The notes beneath the pieces were generated by a model that saw only the letters and a list, made by a program, of their open reading frames with translations, did not search any database and was not told the origin of the DNA. Shown piece after piece: positions 1 to 5,623 of a stretch of DNA of 5,623 nucleotides (position 1 is the first letter of the stretch; the number at the start of each line of letters is the position of its first letter). Location of the stretch: positions 1 to 5,623 of the forward strand of contig CAMLEQ010000271.1 in the NCBI GenBank assembly GCA_946479015.1, in the 5' to 3' direction. The DNA is from an uncultured Gemmatimonadota bacterium. Its GTDB lineage: Bacteria; Gemmatimonadota; Gemmatimonadetes; Gemmatimonadales; Gemmatimonadaceae. A program made the position numbers and the translations under genes.

Positions 1-486
1 GCTGTCGGTCGGATCGGGGTGGATGGAGAACGTGTCGAGCACCGGCGGAGTGGTCACATCGGTCACGCTGATGAACGCCGTGTCGGCGTGCCGGAGATTG
101 CCCACCGTGAGCGTGGCCACCACGGCGATGTTCGCCCCCGTCCCGATCACGTGCACCAGCCCGTCGGCGCTCACCTGCGCGTGGTCCAGGTCGAGCGAGG
201 TGAAGGTCGGTGCGGGGAGGCCGCTGATCGGCGTGCCATCCGAGGTGCGCGGCGTCGCCGTCAGGCGGATGGTGTCGTACGGCGCCGCGGTCGACATCGT
301 GATCGCGTGGTGGTCGAGCGTCAGCGCCCAGAACATGTTGGGATCGTTGATCAGCGGCGGCGGCGCCACGGCGGCATCGGGGGCGCAGCCGGCCGCCGCG
401 AGCACTAGCGCGGCCGCGACGCACCATGCTACAGAATGCCGCGTCACGAGCCGGCGCCGTGCGGTCGGCGAGAATTGGAGGGACAT
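1..486 (-). CDS. Ig-like domain lipoprotein, 3' end beyond window (partial)
   Basis: Translating from the ATG at 486 gives 162 codons with no stop up to the window edge, so this is the N-terminal part of a longer protein. Residues 9-34 look like a lipoprotein signal peptide: basic RRR at 10-12, a hydrophobic run at about 19-32, and a lipobox ending A-A-G-C with the lipidated Cys at 34 (Ala at -3 is acceptable but not the commonest residue). A Pro/Ala-rich linker follows. Residues about 50-142 resemble a bacterial Ig-like (Big_2-type) beta sandwich, with the typical late motif VSADGLVHVIGTG followed by alternating hydrophobic strands ending TAFISVTD. A second domain may begin near 147. The start is supported by GAGGAG nine bases upstream. 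It begins 4 bases after the SusD stop, so it is probably translationally coupled. By position it may be an accessory surface-binding protein, comparable in role but not in evident sequence to SusE/SusF. That role is inferred; the lipoprotein and Ig-like calls are moderately secure. Confidence 0.8.
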   Translation of the reverse strand, partial: MSLQFSPTARRRLVTRHSVAWCVAAALVLAAAGCAPDAAVAPPPLINDPNMFWALTLDHHAITMSTAAPYDTIRLTATPRTSDGTPISGLPAPTFTSLDLDHAQVSADGLVHVIGTGANIAVVATLTVGNLRHADTAFISVTDVTTPPVLDTFSIHPDPTDS

Positions 487-490
487 GGGC

Positions 491-2017
491 TCACGCTCCT
501 CGGCTGCGGCAGCCGGTGAACAGTGGGTTGCTCACCCGCTCGGTGCCGGGAATCGGCGCGGTGACGTCGGTGCCGTAGGTGTCGTAGGCCCCAGGGTACC
601 GCCCGGTGGGGTACACACTTTCGGTGGAGCGCCCGTACTCGCGCACGAGCCGGCGCAAGTCCCCCTGCCGGTGGCCGGTGAGAAAGAGCCAGTACGCCCG
701 TTCCTGGAAGAGGAGCGACACGCGTCCGTCCGAGGTGCCGGGATCCTGGAGCGGGCCGAGCCCGGCGACGCCACCCGTGCCCGCGTGCCACAGCGTGTCG
801 GTCTTCGTGGAGTCGGCGGGATCCCGCTGCGTGTCGAAGGTGCCGTCGGTGCGGAGCGTGTTGAGCATCGCGAGCCAGTCCGCGCTCCCCGCCTGGAGCT
901 GTGCCTCCGCCTGGATGAGCCGCGCCTCTACTCCGCTCGCGAGTACGAGCGAACCGCTCCCGTCGGTGGGATACGCCGCCGGTCGCACGAGCGCGAGGCC
1001 GTTGACGACAGGGCCCGACACCCATGCGGAACGCGGGTCACCGCTCCCGATGTAAGGGAGTCCATTCCCTCCTTCCGCATCCACCATCGTCAATGCCATC
1101 TGGGAGAAGGCCTCCAATCCGAAGCTGCTGTAGGCGTACATCCGGTTCACTTCGTCATTGAGCGCGTTCGGGGCCGACGCGGCACTGAAGGCGAACGTGT
1201 ACCGGAAGTCGTCAGGCACATCGGCCACTGCCTGCCCCGCCTCGGCGTACCGCCCGAGCGCGAGCAGTGCGCGCCCTTTCCCCACGCGCGCAAGTTCCAT
1301 GATTTGTTCGCTGTCCGCCGACACGGCGAGCGCCGAGTCGAAGAGCGCCAGCGCGTGCTCGTAGACCTCCTCCGTGCTCGATCCCGGCTGGTAGGTGAAG
1401 TCGCCGTCGAAATCGAGGGTGCTGAGCGGGACGCCAGAGCAGAAGAGATCCGCGAGGAAGACGTCCGCGTACCCCTCGAAGGCGTCGAGATGGCCGACGA
1501 GCGCCGGGGAGCTGTCGGGCGCATACGCCGCGAGCGCGCCGCGCGCCTGCCGCGCCTGCCCACGTGCCTTTTGCAACAACCCGTACAGCCTTCGGATGGG
1601 GAACGCCGTGGTGGAATCATCCCCGATGCCCGGGTCCTCGGGGAGGAAGCGGCTGTCGATGAGCATGGGGTGGGTCACACGGCTGGGCTGCGACACGTCG
1701 GCCGAGCGCAGCTCGTCGGTGAGCAGCCCCGTGACGGGGATGAAGGCGAGCTGGTCGCCGCCGAACGCGGTGCGGAGCTGCACGAGTGCGCCGTGATACG
1801 CGGCAATGGCCCCCGCCGGCGTGTGGGTCTGCGCGGGATCGGGGACGTCTGGGGGGAGCTGGTCGTTCCCCGCCAGCTTCTCCGGCGAGCACCCCGCGAG
1901 CGTGCCAGCGGTGAGGAGCAGCGTGATCCCGAGGCGCGCCCCACGCATGGTGGTACGTGGGCTGCAGCGGGATGGGAGCGCCGTGGACGTCATGGAGGTC
2001 ATGGAGGTCATCGACAT
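491..2017 (-). CDS. SusD/RagB-family outer-membrane lipoprotein
   Basis: This 508-residue protein has the size and layout of SusD-like ligand-capture lipoproteins, which cap a SusC barrel at the cell surface. A lipoprotein signal lies at about 24-43, with basic MRGAR, a hydrophobic ITLLLTAGT core and lipobox L-A-G-C (Cys43). Residues about 66-260 are helical and TPR-like, including a helix pair at about 239-266 (GKGRALLALGRYAEAG). The C-terminal half carries family hallmarks: EARLIQAEAQL at 364-374, LFQERAYWLFLTGHRQGDLRRL at about 436-457, YGTDVTAPIP at 481-490 and a terminal NPLFTGC at 497-503. The start at 2017 is chosen because GGAG lies seven bases upstream, directly after the SusC stop. 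This adds a 23-residue leader rich in Met-Thr-Ser before the lipoprotein signal. The ATG at 1948 (residue 24) gives a textbook signal peptide but lacks a visible SD. It lies 12 bases after SusC, which argues for a working pair. Family is near certain; ligand is unknown. Confidence 0.95.
   Translation of the reverse strand: MSMTSMTSMTSTALPSRCSPRTTMRGARLGITLLLTAGTLAGCSPEKLAGNDQLPPDVPDPAQTHTPAGAIAAYHGALVQLRTAFGGDQLAFIPVTGLLTDELRSADVSQPSRVTHPMLIDSRFLPEDPGIGDDSTTAFPIRRLYGLLQKARGQARQARGALAAYAPDSSPALVGHLDAFEGYADVFLADLFCSGVPLSTLDFDGDFTYQPGSSTEEVYEHALALFDSALAVSADSEQIMELARVGKGRALLALGRYAEAGQAVADVPDDFRYTFAFSAASAPNALNDEVNRMYAYSSFGLEAFSQMALTMVDAEGGNGLPYIGSGDPRSAWVSGPVVNGLALVRPAAYPTDGSGSLVLASGVEARLIQAEAQLQAGSADWLAMLNTLRTDGTFDTQRDPADSTKTDTLWHAGTGGVAGLGPLQDPGTSDGRVSLLFQERAYWLFLTGHRQGDLRRLVREYGRSTESVYPTGRYPGAYDTYGTDVTAPIPGTERVSNPLFTGCRSRGA
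496..501 (-). promoter_or_regulatory. Ribosome binding site of the Ig-like lipoprotein gene
   Basis: GAGGAG on the minus strand lies nine bases upstream of the ATG at 486, inside the last codons of the SusD gene. It decides the start of the third gene and is consistent with translational coupling to SusD. Confidence 0.75.
1985..2011 (-). repeat. 9-bp tandem repeat at the SusD start (3 units, one variant)
   Basis: On the minus strand two identical units ATGACCTCC are followed by ATGACGTCC, one base different; a partial ATGTCG precedes them. Each unit starts with an in-frame ATG, giving Met at residues 3, 6 and 9 besides Met1, and the peptide MSMTSMTSMTS. Because the unit is nine bases long, gain or loss of a unit would keep the reading frame and alter only the leader length. 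Confidence 0.85.
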
Positions 2018-2024
2018 GAGAGCG

Positions 2025-2028
2025 CTCC
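2025..2028 (-). promoter_or_regulatory. Ribosome binding site of the SusD-like gene
   Basis: GGAG on the minus strand lies in the 12-base gap between the SusC stop (TAG, 2032-2030) and the ATG at 2017, with a seven-base spacer. It supports the upstream start over the internal ATG at 1948. Confidence 0.65.
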
Positions 2029-2029
2029 G

Positions 2030-5000
2030 CTAGTAGGCGGCGCGAACAGAGAGCTGCCACGATCGTGGCATCGGCAGCACGCCCGTATCGGCCACGGAGT
2101 TGCCCGTCGCGAACGCGTTCACGTTGGGATCCTTCCCGGCGTAGTTGGTCCAGAGCCCCACGTTCGTCCCCTGGAGCGCCACGGAGAGCGCCTGCGTGCC
2201 GAAGCGCCGGGCGAGCGAAGGCGGGGCGTTGAACGCCACCGAAATGCTGTTGAGGCGGAGCGTGTTCACCGTCTGGAGCAGTCCATAGCTGGTCTCGTTC
2301 ATCACCGCCACGGCGGCCTGCTCGGCGAACGAGGACGAGGGATCGCTCATGCCTGGTGAGAAGATCGCCCGGGTGCCGCCGCCAAGGGTCTGGTTCTCCT
2401 GCGTGAGCCCGTCTTGGTAGGCGAGGCCCGCGCTCACCGTGAGCGCACCGCGGAAGAAGGAGAACGTGTTGAACAGGTTCGCCTCGTAGTTCGGCTCGCT
2501 CGCCCCCATGAACACCAGCGTGTCGCCGAGCAACACCTCGTTGCGTGTGATCACGTGGTTGGTGTCCCGGTCCGCGTAGCCGAGGATCGGCCGCGCCCAC
2601 CGACCGAAGAGCGGATAGCCCGCCACCACGCGCGCATCGTTCGGCCCGAACGGCGTCACGCCCGCACCGAGCTCCGTCACCATGTTGTGGTTCCGTGTCA
2701 GGTTGACGTTCATGGTCCAGGTGAACGGATCGGTGCGCACGAGCTGCGTCATCGCGTTCAGCTCGAGCCCCGTGTTCCGGATCACGCCGATGTTCCGGAG
2801 CATGCTCACGCCGTCTCCGTACACGGACGGGGCGACGGGGACGGACATGATCGCGTCGTAGCGCATCTTCCGGTAGCCGGTGAACTCGATCGAGAGCCGG
2901 TCGCCGAACATGTCGGCATCGAACCCGCCTTCCAACTCCGTCGAGCGCTCGGGGCGGAGCTGCGTGTTGCCGATCGTCTTGACCTCCGTCGCGTCCTCGA
3001 AGCCGCCGTCCCACCACGGGCGCGACGTGGTGTAGAGCCGGAGCTTGTCAGCCGGCCCGGGCCACACGCCGGCGCGCCCGTACGCCGCGCGCACACGGAA
3101 CTGGTCGAAGAAGTTCTTGAACGGGAAGAACGGCTCCTCGGAGATGAGCCACGAGGCGCCGAGCTTGGGGAATGCCGGCAGGTGCACGCTCGTCCCGAAG
3201 GTGGAGCTCCCGTCGAGCCGGAGCCCGGTGGTGATGGTGAACTTCCGGTGCGTGAACGAGGGCTCCAGGTACCAGCCCAAGCTCGTCACGTCACTCGCGG
3301 TCTGCGTGGCGAAGTCGATGCTGCCGGCACCGTTGAGGGAGCTCGTGCCAGCAGCCAGATCGCTGACCCCCATGGTGAGCGAGGACAGCGACGTCTTGGT
3401 GTAGTTCGCTCCAGCGGCGACCTGGAGCCGGAAGCCCAGCGGGAGCGGCGCGGTGGCGGTGGCGCTCAGGTTCACCGTGCTCTCCACCGTACCGGCGTGC
3501 CCGGTGTTCAGCCGTCCCACGCTGTCCACGGCATCGGTGAGCATGCCACGCGAGAGGAGCAGCTCGTCCTCGCGGCTGATCACGTTGATCCCACCGTTGG
3601 CGCTCGTCGTGAGCCAGCTCAGGGGGCGCCAGGTGAGGTTCGCCGCGTTGGTGAAGTTCGTCGCGTCGTCCGTCACCCGCTGATAGAAGTCCGGGAGCAG
3701 CTCGGACGTGGTGGAGAGCGCCCCGCTGCTGGCGTCCACCCGCGAGTACGTCCCGGTGACGGGGTCGATGTACGTGGTCATGAGCGTCGCGAGCTGCTGC
3801 TCGAGCGTGGAGTGCTGCTGCTTCTCCCGCGTGAGCGTGGTGGAGAGCGAGGCGTTGGCCTTCGCGCCGAGCTTTGCCGTGAGCCGGCTCGAGCCACTCC
3901 ACCGCGTGAGCTGCTGCGGACGATTCATCCAGTGGGGGGGCGTGGCGCCCCCGTGCAGCGTGGCGAAGCGTTCCGCCTCCACGTCGGGCAACTGGAGAAT
4001 CCCCGTCTCGTCGTCGTAGCTCCCGGTGAGCGCGTACGTGAGCGCGTCGCTCCCGCCGGAGACGCCGAGGGAGGCGCTCGTGGTCTGCCCGTGCCCGAGC
4101 ACGGTGTATTTGTCGTCGTTGAGCGCCTGGAACCGCGACACGCTGTCGGCCTGGCACCTGAAGTCCGTGAGCGGGCAGAGCATCGGGGTGTCGAAGGCAT
4201 CGTGCCCGAAGCGGTAGCTCCCCACGGGGTACTGCCCCGGCATGTACGACGTCCCGCGCGAGGCGCTCGCCGTCCAGCGCGCGGGCCCGGCCCGTCCGCG
4301 TTTGGTGGTGATCACGATCACCCCGTTCGCCGCGTCGGGCCCGTACATCGTTGCTGCACTCGGCCCCTTCATCACCTCGATCGTCTCGATCGCGTTCGGG
4401 TCGATCTGATCGAGCGGCGACGGCGCGGCAAAGCTTCGAGCGAAGCCGTGCATCGTGGCGAGGTTGGCGCTCGTGGCATCCGACTGCGCCGCGTAGACGC
4501 GAATCCCGTCGACGATCACGATCGGGTCGTTCCCGCGGAGCACGCTGCTCGTCCCCCGGAGCCGCAGCCGGCTCGGATCCCCCGGCGCGCCGCTCGTGTG
4601 CTGCACGGTGAGTCCAGGTACCCGCCCCTCGAGCAGATCCGTCACGCTCGATACCGGCTGCGTCTTCACGATCGAGTCCACATCCAGGATCGTGATGTCG
4701 TTCCCCAGCTCGTAGCGCCGCCGTGGCCCGGTGGCGGTGGTTACCATCTCCTGGAGCCGGCTCATCCCCATCCGCAGCGCGACGTTCACGGGCACGTAGC
4801 CGGTGTCCGGCACCACGAGCTGCCGCTCCGCCGGCGCGTAGCCGAGAAAGCGCACGGTGACCTCGCGCAACCCGGACGGCACGCTTCGCAGCAGCGCGTA
4901 CCCGTGCTCGTTCGTGGTGGCGGTGAGCTTCGTCCCCCTCACGCCGATCACCGCGCCCATGATCGGCTGCGACGTGGTCGTGTCCACCACGCGCACCACC

Positions 5001-5461
5001 ACGGCCGCGTGGCCAGTCGTATCGGGCTCCACGGCGGAGCGACGCTCGGCCGCCCGCATCAGCGTCACGGTTCCCACGGCCGTCACCACCACCTGCACTC
5101 CCGTCCCCCGGAGCACCCGCTCCAGTGCGTCCACGGCGGTGATGCTGTCGGCGTGCAGCGACACGCGTCGATCGAACGGCACCACGCGCGGGGAGTATGC
5201 GAGATCCAGCCCGGCGCGGCGGTCGATCTCCGCGAGCGCATCACCGAGGCGCACGTTGCGCAGGTCGAGCGCGATCACGCGACGGAGCGCCGCGGTTCGA
5301 CCGGCGCGATCCGCCCTGCCGTGTCCGGCCGCCTGGGCCGCCGTCGAGGACGAGCTCTCGGGCGCGGCGCTCGCGTGCTGCGCGAGCGCGGTGCTCGTGA
5401 GCGTGAACCAGAGCAGCGCTCCCACGCCGCCGTACCGCCGCAGCGGGACGAGCAGGGGCAT
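2030..5461 (-). CDS. SusC/RagA-family TonB-dependent receptor with N-terminal STN domain
   Basis: This 1143-residue outer-membrane receptor would import a ligand captured by the adjacent SusD, using energy from TonB-ExbBD. Order of parts: signal peptide at 1-27 (RR at 8-9, hydrophobic core, cleavage likely after A-L-A27); STN (secretin/TonB short N-terminal) domain at about 58-135; carboxypeptidase-regulatory-like beta sandwich at about 152-231 (NEHGYALLRSVPSG, then FLGYAPAER); a TonB-box-like stretch LQEMVTTATG at 236-245; a plug at about 250-390 with LLEGRVPGLTV, DPIVIVDGIRV, IETIEVMKGPSAATMYG and ANGVIVITTKRG; then a beta barrel of about 750 residues ending in WQLSVRAAY, with a terminal aromatic as expected for outer-membrane insertion. 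The ATG at 5461 is chosen because AGGAGG lies eight bases upstream. An upstream in-frame GTG at 5491 would add ten residues ahead of the signal peptide and put the SD inside the gene, so I reject it. The STN domain suggests signalling to a FecR-like anti-sigma factor. The reading frame looks intact. The substrate cannot be deduced. Confidence 0.97.
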   Translation of the reverse strand: MPLLVPLRRYGGVGALLWFTLTSTALAQHASAAPESSSSTAAQAAGHGRADRAGRTAALRRVIALDLRNVRLGDALAEIDRRAGLDLAYSPRVVPFDRRVSLHADSITAVDALERVLRGTGVQVVVTAVGTVTLMRAAERRSAVEPDTTGHAAVVVRVVDTTTSQPIMGAVIGVRGTKLTATTNEHGYALLRSVPSGLREVTVRFLGYAPAERQLVVPDTGYVPVNVALRMGMSRLQEMVTTATGPRRRYELGNDITILDVDSIVKTQPVSSVTDLLEGRVPGLTVQHTSGAPGDPSRLRLRGTSSVLRGNDPIVIVDGIRVYAAQSDATSANLATMHGFARSFAAPSPLDQIDPNAIETIEVMKGPSAATMYGPDAANGVIVITTKRGRAGPARWTASASRGTSYMPGQYPVGSYRFGHDAFDTPMLCPLTDFRCQADSVSRFQALNDDKYTVLGHGQTTSASLGVSGGSDALTYALTGSYDDETGILQLPDVEAERFATLHGGATPPHWMNRPQQLTRWSGSSRLTAKLGAKANASLSTTLTREKQQHSTLEQQLATLMTTYIDPVTGTYSRVDASSGALSTTSELLPDFYQRVTDDATNFTNAANLTWRPLSWLTTSANGGINVISREDELLLSRGMLTDAVDSVGRLNTGHAGTVESTVNLSATATAPLPLGFRLQVAAGANYTKTSLSSLTMGVSDLAAGTSSLNGAGSIDFATQTASDVTSLGWYLEPSFTHRKFTITTGLRLDGSSTFGTSVHLPAFPKLGASWLISEEPFFPFKNFFDQFRVRAAYGRAGVWPGPADKLRLYTTSRPWWDGGFEDATEVKTIGNTQLRPERSTELEGGFDADMFGDRLSIEFTGYRKMRYDAIMSVPVAPSVYGDGVSMLRNIGVIRNTGLELNAMTQLVRTDPFTWTMNVNLTRNHNMVTELGAGVTPFGPNDARVVAGYPLFGRWARPILGYADRDTNHVITRNEVLLGDTLVFMGASEPNYEANLFNTFSFFRGALTVSAGLAYQDGLTQENQTLGGGTRAIFSPGMSDPSSSFAEQAAVAVMNETSYGLLQTVNTLRLNSISVAFNAPPSLARRFGTQALSVALQGTNVGLWTNYAGKDPNVNAFATGNSVADTGVLPMPRSWQLSVRAAY

Positions 5462-5469
5462 GACCGTGT

Positions 5470-5475
5470 CCTCCT
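5470..5475 (-). promoter_or_regulatory. Ribosome binding site of the SusC-like gene
   Basis: A full AGGAGG on the minus strand lies eight bases upstream of the ATG at 5461. It fixes the receptor start. Such a strong SD argues against typical Bacteroidota, which seldom use this signal. Confidence 0.85.
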
Positions 5476-5496
5476 GAAGGGTGCGTGTCACGGTGA

Positions 5497-5521
5497 CGGC
5501 GCGCCGGGCCGTGGCGCGCCG
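5497..5521 (-). promoter_or_regulatory. GC-only stem-loop in the operon leader
   Basis: Two copies of GGCGCGCC (5498-5505 and 5513-5520), each self-complementary, are separated by seven bases. With the flanking C-G pair they form a nine-pair, all-GC stem with a seven-base loop. It sits 21 bases upstream of the receptor's SD. No T-run follows on the minus strand, so it is not a standard intrinsic terminator. It could be an mRNA-stabilising 5' hairpin, an attenuator element, or the structured end of an upstream transcript. The structure is visible; the role is inferred. Confidence 0.5.
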
Positions 5522-5531
5522 CTTCGGCCAT

Positions 5532-5596
5532 CAGAACCGCTGGCGCCTCATCTCACGTGAGAAGCAGGCGCGAACTGGACGTGTGATCCGGTTCTG
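5532..5596. repeat. 8-bp inverted repeat flanking the palindrome
   Basis: CAGAACCG at 5532-5539 and CGGTTCTG at 5589-5596 are exact reverse complements separated by 49 bases, and enclose the 12-bp palindrome, though slightly off its centre. The pair may be part of an operator region or may be chance. Confidence 0.4.
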
Positions 5597-5623
5597 GTGT
5601 AGCGGAGATCGAGCGCGTGCGCG
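5548..5623 (-). CDS. Possible C-terminal tail of an upstream gene (weak)
   Basis: A minus-strand frame is open from the window edge to a TGA at 5550-5548, encoding 24 codons with the sequence LDLRYTRTGSHVQFAP in the middle. Alternation of hydrophobic and polar residues around an R-T-G turn resembles the C-terminal end of FecR-type anti-sigma proteins, and such a gene would suit the STN domain of the receptor 86 bases downstream. The other two minus frames are also open here for similar lengths and the fragment is very short, so both the frame and the function are guesses. Confidence 0.22.
   Translation of the reverse strand, partial: AHALDLRYTRTGSHVQFAPASHVR
5551..5562. promoter_or_regulatory. 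Perfect 12-bp palindrome, candidate operator
   Basis: TCTCACGTGAGA is a perfect palindrome about 90 bases upstream of the receptor start. Outside it, GCGCCT (5543-5548) and AGGCGC (5566-5571) form a second inverted repeat of nearly the same centre, giving an imperfect dyad over 5543-5571. Such a dyad would suit a dimeric DNA-binding regulator. I cannot name the regulator, and no clear -35/-10 boxes are visible nearby. Confidence 0.4.

Noticed and set aside
23..2359. A 778-codon open frame on the plus strand across the Ig-like gene, SusD and the end of SusC
   Set aside because: It crosses three minus-strand genes and their boundaries and has low-complexity Arg/Gly/Val/Glu content. It is explained by scarcity of AT-rich stop codons.
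1617..3017. A 466-codon minus-strand frame bridging the SusC/SusD junction
   Set aside because: It is out of frame with both genes, and its Arg/His/Ala-rich product has no domain. The two real genes have clear SD sites and family motifs.
491..5461. A wholly novel biological system
   Set aside because: The core genes belong to the well-known SusC/SusD uptake family with intact hallmarks. Novelty, if any, lies in the substrate, regulation and the accessory lipoprotein, not in the core machinery.
5459..5491. GTG at 5491 as the receptor start, adding ten residues
   Set aside because: It would place AGGAGG inside the gene and put MTRTLQEDTV before the signal peptide. The ATG at 5461 has a perfect SD at ideal spacing.
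5497..5521. GC-rich stem-loop as a Rho-independent terminator of an upstream gene
   Set aside because: No T-run follows it on either strand, so it is reported only as a leader stem-loop.
2414..5560. A 1048-codon open frame on the plus strand, antisense to the receptor
   Set aside because: Its product is dominated by Arg, His, Gly, Glu and Val with no recognisable domain, as expected from the reverse strand of a GC-rich gene. The minus-strand frame encodes an unmistakable SusC-type receptor.
5563..5623. Sigma-70-like -35/-10 promoter for the operon
   Set aside because: I found no convincing pair of boxes at 16-18 base spacing in this GC-rich stretch, and consensus promoters for the likely phylum are not well enough known to call one by eye.

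Overview
The window is a high-GC stretch in which all supported genes lie on the minus strand. They form one tight operon encoding a SusC/SusD-type outer-membrane nutrient uptake system. Read 5'->3' on the minus strand, the order is: a leader of about 160 bases with nested inverted repeats and a GC-rich hairpin (5462-5623); a TonB-dependent SusC/RagA-type receptor with an extra N-terminal STN signalling domain (2030-5461); a SusD/RagB-type lipoprotein (491-2017); and the first 162 codons of a third lipoprotein with a bacterial Ig-like fold, cut by the window edge (1-486).

The likely source is a member of Gemmatimonadota. SusC/SusD pairs are best known from Bacteroidota, which are usually lower in GC and rarely use strong Shine-Dalgarno (SD) sites. 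Here each gene has a clear purine-rich SD and the coding sequence is very GC-rich. The receptor wording (for example KGPSAATMYG in the plug) and the SusD C-terminal wording are of the kind I associate with Gemmatimonadota. This assignment is inference; high-GC Bacteroidota relatives such as Rhodothermales are the main alternative.

The genes are almost contiguous: 12 bases between SusC and SusD, and 4 bases between SusD and the Ig-like lipoprotein. They are therefore probably co-transcribed and translationally coupled. By family knowledge, SusD forms a lid over the SusC barrel, captures a ligand (glycan, peptide or other oligomer) at the cell surface, and SusC imports it with energy from TonB. 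The third lipoprotein may be an accessory surface-binding protein. No glycoside hydrolase, peptidase or sulfatase is visible, so the substrate cannot be named. The STN domain suggests control by a FecR-type anti-sigma/ECF sigma pair. A short open frame ending at 5548 could be the tail of such an upstream gene, but this is weak.

I see no mobile element, CRISPR array, tRNA or rRNA. The two very long plus-strand open frames are antisense shadows of the operon. The window is mostly an ordinary SusCD locus. The points most worth a second look are the leader architecture, the STN domain, the 9-bp repeat of ATG-containing units at the SusD start, the only two cysteines of the receptor, and an EF-hand-like loop late in its barrel.
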